Assembly: GCA_000697055.1 (NCBI GenBank)
Contig: JNDT01001305.1
Span: 29,165 to 93,164, forward strand
Length of the DNA: 64,000 nt
Direction of reading: 5' to 3'
DNA from: Saksenaea vasiformis B4078
Lineage: Eukaryota > Mucoromycota > Mucoromycetes > Mucorales > Saksenaeaceae
A model generated the notes under the pieces. That model was not told the DNA's origin. It saw only the letters and a program-made list of their open reading frames with translations, and did no database searches. Each line of letters opens with the position of its first letter. Position 1 is the stretch's first letter. The position numbers and the translations under genes were made by a program. This document shows positions 46,746-60,203 of the stretch, one piece after another.

Positions 46746-48194
46746 TCGTCTTGAGTAGATGCATAAAGTTGTACTCGCTCACGCAAGGCCCTAAATACAG
46801 CATACAAAAAGAACCAGTTCCCCAACATAAAGTTTATTTGAAGCTAACGCCAAATAGTTTAGAAGTAACGCAGAATTGTAGGATAAATTCATCTCTTACT
46901 GCACACCGTGCTGCTTCAGCCCCCTTGTGTTCGAAAGAATGGTGTAGATAGGCTTTCGGCTACATTCAAACATCTTGAGTTTGCTGTTCTGCGGCGATGC
47001 ATGTTGCAAATGTCTAATACAAGCGGAACATCTCTTCATAACCTAGATAGAGTTCCATGGATACCTGGACAATGAACACAGCGTCCGCTGCAACGACTTC
47101 ATCCAACATACTGCTCCGAACATTGATAGCGATCCTTCGTATGCTATGGATTCTACAGCTCGTGATGGACTTGAAACGTATATGGATGTGACCATCATAG
47201 CGTATATTATCCATTGTATCCAGGTCATGTTTTTATTTTTAATCAGGTGCCCTTTTTTTTTCTGTGCTTTGGAGAAGATTTGCCGTGGTGCTCATTTTCG
47301 CGTGCACAACGTTTTCTCTTTTCTTGTATACCCATCTCTCATACACGTAGTCAAAAGTAGAATGACTGGTATCAAAAATAATACGTGCAAAGACACCTCT
47401 CATCTTTCTGTTGCTATTGATAGAGGTTGCTTACTTCTTTTATTCATACGGGATTTGCGGCACTTCCTTTTTGTTCTACCCATCAGTGTTAAGCGTTCCT
47501 TTGAATTATCGCCCTGGGCTTATGAACTGGACTATAAATGAGAGTACCGACAACGGCATTTGTCGATGCCGGAAATCGACTATTTTTTTTTGTTTTGCTC
47601 TTCAAGCACAGCAGATTAAGATCTTTTAAGCTACCGTACAAGGGTGATGCAAGGTCAAGCAGTTATCCGAGACTTATACGTATTGCCGATGGTTTTTCGG
47701 GATAGCAGATTTGCTACTATGCTAATTTTTACTTGCTCACTTGTCTCCTGTGCTCTCCGTCGATAACTGAGAGGAAGGTGACCCTTGTTCCGTTGATAAA
47801 TATCAACTTCGGTAAATGTGCATGCTGATGGCTGTCCAATGTCATACGGTCATCTGGGTGCACCCCTCATCTTCCTCGCACTAGCTGCATCGCACGTAAG
47901 TTGTTCATTTAACGTAGGTCCGTTATGTGCCCCTGATGTTCATATGCAACTCGGGTTGTCGTAAGTATGCTGACGTTCGTTGTGTGTACTCCAAGCACTA
48001 ACTTATTTTCTTCGGTCGTTGACCTTGATGACCTGAAGTAAAGCATTCCAGTTCATCTGACACAAGAACTCCTGCGCAATGTTTGAGGGTGTAAAAAGGC
48101 AAACCTTCGTCACACGGAGTTTTTACTCAACCGCTGACTTCATACCCGAAATTTTCTTGTCGTGTCCGAAGAAGTTCCAGTTCTCAGAAACCCC

Positions 48195-48202
48195 TATATA
48201 AG
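48195..48202 (+). promoter_or_regulatory. TATA box of the gene at 48248
   Basis: TATATAAG, 46 bp upstream of the ATG at 48248 and followed by a pyrimidine-rich leader. Confidence 0.5.
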
Positions 48203-48247
48203 GTTCAACTTTTTCTTTTATCGGATCCTTTCTCTTTTTCCAAACAA

Positions 48248-49076
48248 ATGACTTTGATGGCAGGCCACTCGAAAACATACGAATTCCCTCAACCTTCTAA
48301 TTTACCAGCTATACGATCCTCGATTATGCAACGTATCCAGAAACAACGGACCGCTCCTCCGCCGTCGTCCTTGTCACCGCCGTCGCTATGTAAAAATAAG
48401 GTTCCTCATCTCGACAACGGCTTACCATCGCCTCCCGTGGATGAGCACCATCAACATTTCGGAAAGCTATCCCCATCCGTCTCCGACGATGAAGCACCTG
48501 TAGATATGGCTACCCCAGCGTCATCACACGACTGGGATGAAGAAACCTTACGGCAAAAAATCAAGGCACTGCAGGAAGAGAAACACAGGCTGTTTCAGGT
48601 CATGAAAGATATTCTGTCTTCCAAAGACAACGAGCAACGAAAGCGGAAAGAAAAGTCTACTACTCCAACGACAACGCCAGCCGCGGCGGATGAACGGCAA
48701 GAACCGAGAAAATCATCTCGGTCACACAGTCGACAAAACCGATGCGTCGCTCGATCACGCAGTATTAGTTACTACGGTGGCGGCGATTACCATCCATCAC
48801 CGCCACCACCTCGATACCATTATCCACGTTACGGAGATAGCCGGGGATACTCATCTAATAGCAGATATCCGCTGATCTCTCACGCACATCATGCATTTTC
48901 GTCGCATATTTTCCCGCCCTACATGGTGAGTTAAGCTTTCTCGCCTTGCAGCGAAATACTTACTTCTTACCCCATTCCCGTAGCCCCGCCGTTACGTTGA
49001 CTCCCGATCACCTGGCAGACAACCTGGCTACCGTTTTCCACGACCCTTGCCTGACAGACATATTCCCAGATATTAG
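48248..49076 (+). CDS. uncharacterised Pro/Ser/His/Tyr-rich basic protein with a short coiled coil
   Basis: Exons: 48248-48925 and 48984-49076 (256 aa). The GTGAGT donor and CCGTAG acceptor keep phase 0 and extend the protein by 30 residues (RSPGRQPGYRFPRPL) beyond an in-intron stop. The N-terminus is Pro-rich (TAPPPSSLSPPSL). A central helix EETLRQKIKALQEEKHRLF is followed by a basic Ser/Arg region (KSSRSHSRQNRC) and a Tyr/Pro/His-rich tail. TATA box and intron support a real gene. I do not recognise the family. The Arg/Ser and low-complexity tail suggests a nuclear or RNA-associated protein, which is only inference. Confidence 0.75.
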
Positions 49077-51488
49077 AAAAAGAAAAGAAAAACTTTAATT
49101 TATTTGTACAGTAACATCTACATTCGCTTTTCTCTTCTATGTATGCCATTTGCAAACAAAGGCTGTAAAAAAGAAAAAGGAAAAGCTCTTGTAAAAAGAA
49201 CGAAACGAAACGAAATAGGCTGGTTCATGTGTCACCAGCATCAGTGTGACTCTTGGGAGAGAATAAAAAGTATTTCGCCCCCGTCAGCTCCCAGGAAAGC
49301 AAGTCGGCAGTGAGCTGACACATACCGCTTGCACAAGATAGCAATCAATCCAATCATTCCATTTCTGTATTGTGATCCGGCTTCTTTTTTTTCTTTTTTT
49401 CCTTTTTTTTTTTTACAAAGTACACCATTCAAATCTCGTATGTGTACGCATGCCTCTAGAAGAGTGCAAGTTCATAGGAGAAAGATCTATGTCTGCGCTG
49501 TTAAATACATACGTCCTGCTCCATAAAACTGACACCCGAAATTTATATAGATTAGCGTAAAAATCTATCCACTAGACTCTGGGCCCCTTGTTCCTGTCTC
49601 TGAGTTATCCCGTGGTTATTTTTACTGTTTAACTATCACGTCAAAAATGCATTCTTCTCCACATTGTCACGGAGCTCTCTAAAAATACTTCCGGAGACCC
49701 TGCCGCTCTCCTTCTAGCCCCGGCTTTTCGACTAATACGACTCTTTTATTTTTGAAGATATAACTGAGAAAATAAGAGGCATTTAAGGGAATCAAAAGAT
49801 TCATATCTATGATTTTCGGAAATCTACTGTAAGAAGCTGGGAAGAACAACTTCCTGGTCACAAAGTCTGACCCTTGGTCCTCCAAGGTTCACAAGTATGG
49901 CATTGCTTGTTTGTCTTCTGGCACCTAGTACACATTATTTCGTCTTTACTCGTGAAATAGGATCGATATCCTCGATAACATTCTGTATCTGTCGATTGAC
50001 GTTATCTTGATCAGATATAGAATGACCACAAGGAGAACGTTATAGTGACGCCTCGCTTCCTAGAAAAAGGCTTTTCTGAATATGAAAAGACTATGCGTGA
50101 TCTTCAATTTCAGTGGCGATGACAAGGTCAAATTGTTGAAATTACGCTTTACAGCGATAATCGTGCATAACTATCCCTTCAGCAATAAAGAGGAAGACAG
50201 CAGAAGTCTTGCAGATCAACTGACAGATAACAGTGAAATCAGTAATTCTGAATGTGTATTCCAACAAAGGGATATAGCCGGAATGTCAAAACAAAACGGA
50301 ACCGAAGAATGAAAAAAAGTTTCATGGGTCCCGCTAAACATCATCGCTTTTCGTTATCTAAAGCACATGTTGCAGCTAAGCGCCGAAATCCATGATCAGA
50401 ACAGTGAGCCAGTAAACCGCTGAGACATATACATGATATCTCGCAGGATAAACGGCAGAAGGGACGCATAAACGTACGTATACAGGTCGCAACGTCAGAT
50501 AGAGTATTGCGGTCAGTGTTCATATCAAGCAATCGGATGGTACGTAAACCAGGAGTGGAAAAATATGGGATCTGCGGCGTTGTATGTGGGTTTCCGTCAG
50601 AACTGAAGAGGGTCCAGTCTTGGGAGTAGAAAGCGCCAGATAATTCATGGAATGCGAGTGTTCGGTTAGAAGGCTGTCCTTGGCGCAAAGCTGCATGCGG
50701 CGAGCTCTACTCACAAGACACCTCTGTCGTTCCGCAGATGCAGGAAATGGGCATGTACTGCCCATGCGAAATCATTTTCAAGACACGCCATCTGGATACA
50801 AAGACCATTATTATTCTTCACAAGATATCCCTGCTTCTTTGCACATGCAGATCCAAGCTGATTGTCAGAGAAATGCCGATGTTGGGGGTACTCTACGTAA
50901 TAACGCCAACCAGCCATCCCGCCAGACAAGAGACTTCGACTCTACGCAGCGGTACGCTTTCACTCGCCTGGGTGTCTTTTAAGTACTAAACGATGAACGA
51001 ACACATGATGTGTGTGGCGAAAGCACCGCGACAATTTCTTGTTAATGGTGCGGAGATTACTGACGGCAGAATCCCGTCGAGAGTAACATCTTGAAGTAGC
51101 ACCAAAATCGAAACGATCGATCCGAATAATTGGGGTTTTAGACAACACCTGTACACATACTGTTCACCTTGCTCATGAGATCCCCAAGTGTGTAGCATTC
51201 CTTAGTCAAGATGCAGATGTGCGGATGTAGTCTCTTTCTGTGTCTCCTTTTCGTTCTTTCTCTGCTGCATTCTAGATAAGCCCATAGCTATTACATTTAT
51301 CTCAGGGAGGTACATCCATGCACCATCGTCGGATCCGAGCTTTCGGACAAAAAATGCATCAGATAAGCGATTGATTTTCCCATCCTGTCGGCTAATCATT
51401 GTGCCGTTATTTTTGCAACGGAACTTGAGAGGAGGGGGAGGATCTTCTACTCTTTTTTTTTATCAGGTATTATGACAATCAGAAGATT
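49077..51488. other. 2.4 kb intergenic region, no recognised gene
   Basis: Contains the 3' ends of two converging genes. A minus-strand ORF of 115 codons (50341-50688) and a plus-strand ORF of 111 codons (50647-50982) overlap at their ends; neither has a recognisable motif. A pyrimidine-rich tract lies at 49380-49415. The 50273-50420 repeat lies here. Confidence 0.5.
50273..50420. repeat. diverged 145-bp repeat, copy at 50.3 kb
   Basis: Second member of the pair described at 46600-46745, same orientation. Confidence 0.5.
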
Positions 51489-53589
51489 CTAGTGCTTGTG
51501 GAAACAGTTATTGCAATGTCCCTTTTTAAACAGATTGGCGCTGAAATCGTCACAGCCACACTGAGAACACGCAGGTTCTTGTATGCAGTCTGCCGTGTTA
51601 GACCGAACCGGTGGCTGGACTGGTCTCACTGCAGGGCTTGGTGAGGTATGTGTTCGATTCAAGGGGGTACGTGAAGCAGGTGGAGGTGGCGGTGTCCTGA
51701 TTGCTCCCACCGGTTTTGTACTGAGAGGCATTGTTGTCGAGCTGCGCGAGAGGGGAGGAGAAGGTGTGGAGGATGCAGTTGAAAAGCTATTGCTTGATAA
51801 TGTCCTTGTAGGTTGATTTGGACGCATATAAGATGCATTCGCCATGGATGATGCTGGCACTCTGTGATCGTCAAAAGGCGACTCTTCCACTGATCGTTCT
51901 GCTGGCTCCTCGACAAGCTCGTTTGGATTTTCATGCATTACTGGAGGTACAGTCGTGGTCGTCTGGGGCCTTGCAGGCATAGGTGGGGGAGTAACGAGCT
52001 CTTCCGTGTAATTGACAGGGAAGATGCCGCGGCGTTTGGGACCATTGTGCTCAATTTCACCTAACCACCAACCTTCGTCGACTTCTTCCACAACAGTGAT
52101 CACGTCGCCAGTACGGAAACAAAGTTCATCAACGCTGTCGCCATCAAAGTCATACACCGCTTTGCGACGCTTTTTAGTTTGAATGGAGTTCTGCGCTGTA
52201 AGTTAATTGTTAGTGTGAGCTACTATGAAAATTCAGGTCATCTACAAACACTGTCGTCGGGGTATAGCGGGCGGAGCCAGCCGGCCTGGAGAAGAAGAGA
52301 TATCATCGCCACCATTGCTTCTGAGAGAGGAATGGCTTGGCACACGTCGTGCTGTTGTACCTGCACTCAAGCTATCGCCAGACGCTTGACGGTTACTTGG
52401 GCGACGTTGCGCAAATGTATTTCCTGGTGACCGCGGCACAAGACCTGAAGGCTCGGGATGCTGCATAAAATAATCATCACCGCTGCCGTTCTGGTTTGCC
52501 CGAGGTGTCACGCTAGGGCTCATACTTGGTGATCTTGCTAACGCCGACCGCATCGCGTTGCGAGCAGCAGGTCCAGAAGGATTACCTTGACCCCAGCCTG
52601 TACGAAGACCATTCAAGATCTCAGAGGCCTTGCTATAGTATGCATACTGCGCTTCCAACAGTTCGCGAAGCGCACTAAAATGCTCGTCCTAACAACCAGC
52701 AGCAATGTCAAAACCCCCGATCATGGCATAACACGCCGATCTCAATCTACCTCATATTCCTGCAACGAAACCATCTTTTGAATCAGATCGTATTCCGTCT
52801 CTTCATATTTCATTTTAGCAGCATACATCTCCTGTTCAAGTTCAGGTTTCTCCTTCTTCGACTTCTGAAGACGACTGAGTTTAGCGTCGTAATCCAATCG
52901 GCGCGATTCAAGTTTCTTGCGCAAGTTCTGGTATTCTTTGTATTCTTGAATTCCTCTTTCCAACGTAACCATATAATTATCCTTCATATCGGATGTAAAA
53001 TCCTCCTGTAGACCAGAAATTCGCGACTGAGCTTCACCATAATTGATCAACGCTACGCCTAAAGTGGCTAAAGGTTAAAACCACATGCCAAAACATGATC
53101 TTGAGTTCTTACCAAGAGCAGAATCGCTGGAGAATGCATCGCCGTGGTTGGCCCAGCAATTACCAAGGATTTCGATTGGATATAGCTTGGTTTTTGCATC
53201 TTCCGGCGATGGTTTCTTCTTCGCCAACTGTATGTTCAGAACTTGACTTGCTTCGTATACTTTTTCAAAGCCGAGTCGTCTTTGCTCAGTCTCATGCTCT
53301 AGTCGTTGAAAATCCTCGGTCTGCAAGGTTGCTTTCGCTGACCCGAGTCGCTCACCAGTCCACTGCAAGAGGGGGGAAAATTAAATAACAATACTAAATC
53401 AGGAGTGTCTGGAACACTGCCTAAACTCCGATACGCATAGAGAACCGCGAAACAGATGACAACCAAACAGGATCATGTTGCTTCCCATGTTGTTGGTCTT
53501 GGCTGTTTCCGGCCATGCCATTCCTTACATAGAATAGAGATACGGAATCTACATACCTGCTTTAATTTGCCCAGGTTCTTGATCATCAT
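51489..53589 (-). CDS. BAR-SH3 membrane-curvature adaptor with C-terminal zinc ribbon
   Basis: Minus-strand exons: 53589-53557, 53362-53113, 53058-52751, 52688-52250, 52195-51489, total 1737 nt (578 aa). Exon 1 (MMIKNLGKLKQ) joins WTGERLGSAK, the usual start of fungal BAR-domain proteins. Helices to about residue 240 follow (RRLGFEKVYEASQ, QLAKKKPSPED, LEAQYAYYSKASEIL). Residues 240-345 are a Ser/Pro/Asn-rich linker. SH3 is at about 354-410: AVYDFDGDSVDELCF, EGWWLGE, GIFPVNY. A Pro-rich stretch follows, then CSQCGCDDF and CNNCFHKH at the end, a Cys4-type zinc ribbon. BAR proteins bend membranes in endocytosis and couple to actin through SH3. The start was fixed by the BAR N-terminus; the two adjacent ATGs give the same frame. 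Confidence 0.93.
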
Positions 53590-56500
53590 GAACGATCAAC
53601 AAGGAAAGGAATGTCAGACAAAAATGAATAAGGAAAGAAAGGAGAGAAGCGGGATCGGGAACAGAACCTTTGCAGGCAGGACTTTTTTTCCTTGCTATTT
53701 TTGGTCACAGTACCAGTTTTTCCGCCTAAGATCGAGATGATTTTTTAATCGTTTCTGAACAAATAAACTCGGATCCAGATATGCTGAAGAACAATCCAAA
53801 CTAGCAAGAGAGCGATATTTGGTGGCTTCCTTTTACCACGTTTATAGTAGAAGATAGATGTATTTATCTTATGCCCAGACTGAATTTCTCGCATATACAG
53901 TCAACGCGACGCACTTCTATATAATCTGGTTACAGTTCTTCAATGTGTGTAACATCATCTAAAATATAGATAAATTCATTAGTCTTCCCATCTAAACCTA
54001 GTTTTTGGAACTTCATGTTACGCATTGTTTCAGAATCGACGTCCTTACATCCAGCACATAACACGACCCTTTCTCATTGCTCTCTTTATCTTTTCTTTCA
54101 ATTTTGTTTTAATCAAGAAAGATTGATATGGATTGTATGTCTGTGCCTCTGTTTCGTGTCGATTCCCCTCTCCTCCTCTTCTCCATCGCCACCACAAAAA
54201 CAGAAAAAGACGGAAAATAAGTGAATCCCGGCGCGACTCCGGGATTGGACTCTACGCCCGTGCAGAATTGAGTGGACTGATCATTGTTGAACGAGCTTTA
54301 CCCATCCATTCAGTTATATGCCTGTTTCAAGTAAAGTGTGACCCGTCTTCCCCCAGAGATGGAGACGCAATTGTGCGGGAGTCACTGAAGCGGTGCATGT
54401 TCTTTTGTTGTCTCTTTTGATGAGATACAAAAAGTTGGGTTAAAGGTCGGTAAAGGGATATTATATAGAAACAGGGGAGGATACAGATGATGGTGTTAGA
54501 GATAACAATGGCGAGATAGATTTATTGTCCAAAAGTAGTTCCCTTATCCTGTCGATCTAACTGAAGATGTATACACACACTCACACTATCTATGTTTAAA
54601 AACATCGCAATAGAGAGCTGGAAACTACATTTTCGGACTTTTAAAGCTACTGTTTTAACCATCGCTTCTATGTTTTCTACTATTATATTCAGTACGATGA
54701 GCCGTGTTTACTATTTGTTATGTAATCATAATAAGGGCATCTGGAAAACGCTATGCGAGACCATCTATAGCCAAATAATCGACGATCTCCATATATCCAA
54801 TGATCCGCATCACTTATCTGAATGATGCGCGGAAAACTGGATAAGGTACGTTAGGGTCCAAACAAGAAAAAAGGCACGAAATCAAACTAATTAAAGAGAT
54901 GGCCATAGGTTCTGTAATAGCCAACTAGTCTGGAGCCACATCTGTCGAAAGAACAGTCGTACATCCGATCCGTGTCTTCAACGGTAAAGTATTTCACTAT
55001 CAGTAGATATGGGATTTCGAATCGATGCATAATTTGTATTTGCTTGTGGTTGGTTTGACCTATTTGACTTCTTTCGCAGACCCCAAGAATCTTTCAAGGC
55101 AATGTAAATGACATGAACCAATCAAGCATTATTAGAGCTTTGAAACTAGGCGTTACAGTTTCGAAAAGGCTTACAAGCACATTGGCGGAGAGGTGAAGAA
55201 GACGAACTCAAGTACTTTACAGTTTACACTAAACTGCCAAGCTTGAGTTGAGCTCAAACACATGCTTGATTATCTCGTTTCTATCGATCCCTGTAAATAT
55301 ATATGGACTGCTCGTATTTGGTAGGTTCCTATACAATATCTTCCATAGTGCTAATTATATTCTTTTAGTTGACACAATACTATTAATAGATTCAATTGGT
55401 TCCACAACGGCCGTTCTGAATCACGGATGTTGATATGGTTTCTGTCAAGGTGAGAAGATTCAACGTTACTCTTCATACTTTTCATGTTATAACGTTCAAC
55501 GAATCCTTTGATATAAACGTTTTTCCTATTGATTTCGCTGAAAAGTTGACGTATCTACTGTTACCAATCAGCAAAATATCAGCATTACATTCGGCCACCA
55601 CGCTGGTCCACAAATATCTCCTCACATCAGCACACATTTGATGCTCCAAATTTGGTCAGTAAACAACGTGCGAGGCCATTCCTACACTTGATCGGCAGAT
55701 AAGGCAGAGAATTTCGTACGTAGTCGTACCTATTCACGCGCTAGAAGAATTTAGAGAATAATGCCACATTGGATAGCAATTGTTCGTGTCTGGGACAGGA
55801 TATCTTCTGTAAGTCCTCGAACTACTATGGTCCCCATCCGATTGATGCTGTAATAGACAAATCGCGAGAGATACCATCGATGCAATGTACCAGGAATTGC
55901 AATCAGTAAGGTGAGCTCCCTCTTTAGCATTAGCGCAAGTCCCAGTACCATTCATCGTGCATACCCAGCGTGCATACCCAGCGTGCTATACCTTCTGTAT
56001 CATCAGAAGGAGCTATACCCGTTGCTACGTCATCAGAAAAGCGTATAAACGATTCCCATTATCTTGCTCCTGTTTGTCTTCCTATCGGAGGTGCTAATTT
56101 GTCAGGAGCATACCATCACATGTCATCAAAACCTCTGACCGTTTCGTCGACTCCTTCATCAAACCCTACGCCGATATCAGATCCCGCATTGTGTTACTGG
56201 CCTTCCAAAAAGCTAACCAGACTTTGTATTTACAGAGTGCCATCCTGCAAGGGTTTTTTCTGGCGGTCATGTACTAAATGTTTAGGTGGTCTCCTTGGTA
56301 CCACCTTGTACTGCTATAAAGCAGCCACCTTTGACTGCCAAACGTATATAGCGCAATAAGTAGATTGTATGTATATAGTAAGCGGCGTGGGTACATTTCA
56401 TTTTTCAATAAAAGAAGCTAAATTCAGTCAACCCCTTTTCATGACCATGACCTGCAGGTTCGGAGAATATGGACATACGCACCCCTCGGAATAATAATAA

Positions 56501-58372
56501 TAAGGTAGTGTCGTTTTGAATTAATGACATAGCTTTTTTGTTTGGCTTATACATGCTGAAAAGCAGATCCATGATTGTACCAGCACTTCTATAAAGTTTG
56601 GAAAGTATCAATCAGGTGGATGACTTTACTGGTTCGTTTTAAAAACGTTGTTAAGATCGTGTGCTAAACCAAGGACAGATAGACGTTATCAAAACGATTC
56701 GAAATCCTGCGACATATGAGTTTAAAATGCATGAATGGCGAGTATCACTCATAAGACCATGAATATGTCCTTGCATAAACTATGCTTGAGCGTTAACGGC
56801 GGCAGCTGCATAAGGTGTTCTTTCCGCCAAGTGTTTGTTAAATAATTGTGCAACATAGGAGATGCATGCATTTTATTTTATAGGATACCATTCTTTACAG
56901 AAATTTCTTTAGCACAGCGTGATATCCGTTGCCCCTTGATCGGTCACTGTTTATCTCAAATTCAGCTACGGCCATTACCGTTGCTTCTCACGAAGGATAC
57001 GCTGCAATGTAGTGCTCTCACATAGCCTTAAATTTGTTAATAATATTCTGCTCATTGGTTCCGACGCTTTTAGCTGCTGAGAGTTATGGTCAAGCATGTA
57101 ATAAAGGCACCAAGACAAAATCATCTGTTTATTGCCGCGCTTCATTCAAGGTGTGCATTCAGAATCAAGTTATCTAAAAGTTCCTTACAGTCGTCTGACC
57201 TCTACTGTGCCAATAAGCCTACTCGATCAAAAGCACCATTACTGCTATTTCTATCTCACTGTCGACCCCTTACAGAAGTTTTTGCATGATCATTATACGT
57301 TATACATTTCTCATTTCTCGAAGAGGAAACTGCAGTAGCAGCATAAATAAAAACATTCTCGTCTTCAGTAAGCTGCAAATAACGATGATTACTAATGGAT
57401 GTCGGCTGATGGAAAAAGGCACGAGCCTTTCCCATGATGAACATTGTTCCTACGCTTCAAATGATCTACCTTACCAAACCACAAGTTATTAGTTTTGCGA
57501 CCCAGAGAAATAAGTATCCAGCATTACGATTTAGGATCGCCTTTGTCAATGAATAACATCAGGCCTTGACAATTAACATTTAAGCTACATGAGTGTAACC
57601 TATCGGCAGTGGAATTTAACGCATGTATCTGAAATTTCCAGGGAGAAAATACATTTGTATACTGGAAAGTAAAATACATGGAGTTTTGGAATCATAGTTT
57701 CTATTTGATGGACAGATCAGTATAGTTTTGTATTTGATAGGAGAAATATTCGGGAATAGTTCTTGACGTTGTATATCCGACGTTACATTTGTGTTGCTTT
57801 ATTTTAGTGGTCGTAAATTGCTGAGTATAATACCATTTTCATGTTCCCAGTCAGGAAGCCTTCTTAGGAAGCTTAAATAAGGGATCTGAACACAGTGATC
57901 AAAGAACCCCAGGCTTTAACTAAGATAATTTGATTAATTTTCCAATATTTAAAAATAAGTACTCCGGAATACATCCTGATAAACGATCTCGAGGTACGGC
58001 AAATATTTGGCTGCGAGGTGCATAAGCGTAGTAGGCCGGTAGTATCATCAGCGGCGGTTTAAATTAACTCCACACAAACCATCTCGAGCCTTGGCATCGC
58101 TGTCCTACAATGGATATTTTCTTCCAGTCTTGTCTTTTTTTATGTAGTAGCTGGAATTACTAGTAGTTTTAAGTGGAGGTTGATCATGACTATGAGTGTT
58201 CATCTATTATCGAGTGCGCAGAAAACGCAGAAGATCGTTATTGAAATAGCGCCACATTTTCCTTGGAGAAGTTTTTCCCACTGAAGTGGAAACGTTTCTT
58301 TAAGTGTAACAGACAACAGTGCTTTTTTTCTCTGCTATTGTTTCGTTGCTTCTTCTCTTAATACCTGGCTTC
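53590..58372. other. 4.8 kb gene-poor region, no recognised gene
   Basis: Only short ORFs. The best is 55970-56359 (plus, 129 codons) with a Ser/Thr-rich half and a Cys-rich end (CTKCLGGLLG). It starts within a 13-bp direct repeat (CATACCCAGCGTG, twice) and has no known motif, so it is a weak candidate. Two hydrophobic ORFs at 55248-55433 and 55435-55641 lie end to end; I see no family for them. No repeats of note. Confidence 0.45.
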
Positions 58373-59995
58373 ATGCTACCGTTTCTCGTAAACTTGAGGA
58401 TAATATCACTTCTGTTTCTCTTGGAAAATATTCCAAGGGCATTTTCGCAGACACCTACGAATCCAGCTTTTTGGCAAGAGCCACTCATGTACAATGCCAC
58501 TGATCACAACGACAAGGGTAGAGCAATCCGGAGTGAATCCAGCATTGCCATTTCGCAGGGTTTTCAGGTGATTTATCCCGGCGATGACAACCGGCATCCG
58601 TTGCAGGTAATTATAACATCAAAAAGCAGGTTCTTTATATGTTCCGTTAGCGTATTATGTTCGACTTTTCTTTCTCTTGCCGGTCGACGAATACCACTTT
58701 CGAATATGTACAACAGTTAAACAACAACAATTTGATATTGCCTCCAGTTCAAACAATACCGAAGATTGCCTTGGCGAAGCGTGGGTATTGCGACTGGACC
58801 GAGAAGATCGCGTTGATCAAGAGCATATCGGATGCTAACAGTCTAAACGTACAAGCTATCGTGATCTACGACAATAATACAAATCAACATGGTGTAACCT
58901 TTAAATTGCAGCCGACAACAGGGAAGACGACTGCACCAGAATACCCAAATCCACTGCCGATCGAGTTGAACATATCATATATGGCCGACAACGATATAAG
59001 CGATCGTTGGCCATCTCTCCCGACGTATTTTGTTACGAATGACTACGGGCAGAGTTTATTACAATTGATGCTCCAATCCCGAACCAACAACACATCCGAA
59101 CCATATAGACAGTTCTGGCAGCTGACAGCTTATCTGGGAGCAGTAGACTGGGAAGACGGCTCAAATTCATTTATGGCCGCTATGGCGTCCAGTCGAGGCT
59201 ACCTTTCTTACATTATTGCATTGGCTGCTATTTTTTTGATAGGTATATTTTTTTTTACTAAAAGAGAAAACGGAAAAAGCTGACCGGGTGGCCAACTAAA
59301 GCATTGTTTGCAGGTGTCATCTTTTTGCGCTGGTGGCGGATTCGGCGAATGAGAGAAGACCTCGAAAACGATCCGACTGTACAAGGTTCCAACGCGTATG
59401 TACTGCAACAACGTAATCGGCAGCCCGATCCTTTACCGGTGGATATTGTCAATTCGTTGCCAGTGGAAAAATATACTGTTGAATGCGTTAAAAATGCCAG
59501 TTGTCCCATTTGCCTCGAAGACTTTGCTGAAGACAAAACTGACATTCGTATATTACCCTGTGGGCATGGATTTTGTGTGTTATGTGTTGGTAAGTTCGAA
59601 ATGAAGCACTTCTGAACAATTCCGATGTTAAAAAAATATCCTCAGATCCATGGCTAACTCAGAAGTCAACTCTATGTCCTATCTGTAAATGGGATTGCAT
59701 GCCGCCTGAGCGCCGGCACCCTGCAGAAGGATCTAGAGGTGAAGCTAGAACGGGATCCTCTCCTGGACCGACACCTTCAACATTGACGTCGTCAAATCAT
59801 GGGGATTCCTCCCTAACGACGAGTCACCCCGATATGCAGGAATCACAGCCGCCATCTGACGCGTCCGTTCCTAATAGGGCATCGCCAAATGTGGCATCAC
59901 ATCTAACCACTGAACTACCACCGCCATCACCACCGCAGCAACAACGGCAACAACCAGAAGAAGAAGATATACCCACTCAAGCGCATCGATCTTAA
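58373..59995 (+). CDS. PA-TM-RING E3 ubiquitin ligase
   Basis: Exons: 58373-58606, 58651-59242, 59314-59589, 59646-59995, total 1452 nt (483 aa). The N-terminus is a signal peptide (NLRIISLLFLLENIPRAFS). The protease-associated domain is at about 80-220 (IALAKRGYCDWTEKI, VQAIVIYDN, YFVTNDYGQSLL). One membrane segment SYIIALAAIFLIGV ends near 277, followed by a basic stop-transfer RWWRIRRMR. The RING at about 339-385 is CPICLEDF, LPCGHGFCVLC and TLCPICKWDC, with an intron between. The tail is Ser/Pro/Gln-rich. This order matches RNF13/RNF167-type ligases of endosomes and lysosomes/vacuoles, where the PA domain faces the lumen. The first in-frame ATG was chosen to give the signal peptide. Confidence 0.93.
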
Positions 59996-60197
59996 TCCTG
60001 AAAACTTGTTTCACATCGACCCTTCTCATATCGTATATACAACTGCCATACATCAGTTATCTTTACCGGAAGTTTTGTAATTTGGTTTACAAGAGGCATA
60101 TACAAAAAGGTGGACGCCGCGATCTACTGTATCTATTTCCTGATCTTGTCTACTACTTAACTATATCATATAAGACCTACTAGTACTTTTATTATTG

Positions 60198-60203
60198 AAT
60201 AAA
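60198..60203 (+). terminator. poly(A) signal of the PA-TM-RING gene
   Basis: AATAAA about 200 bp downstream of the stop codon, in AT-rich DNA. Confidence 0.4.

Larger units (their letters stand above)
43314..48194. other. 4.9 kb gene-poor region with old repeats
   Basis: No ORF with a recognisable motif. The largest is 131 codons (47146-47541, plus), hydrophobic and Cys-containing but unlike anything I know. It contains a threefold 105-bp repeat (44651-45088) and one arm of a diverged 145-bp repeat (46600-46745). Poly-A/purine tracts at 44895-44915 lie between repeat arms. It looks like decayed transposable-element DNA. Confidence 0.5.

Noticed and set aside
47146..47541. 131-codon hydrophobic plus-strand ORF
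   Set aside because: Phe/Leu/Cys-rich translation of T-rich DNA, overlapping ORF in another frame, no family resemblance.
51583..51816. plus-strand ORF within the BAR-SH3 gene
   Set aside because: Gly/Val-rich antisense of the Pro-rich linker of a well-supported gene.
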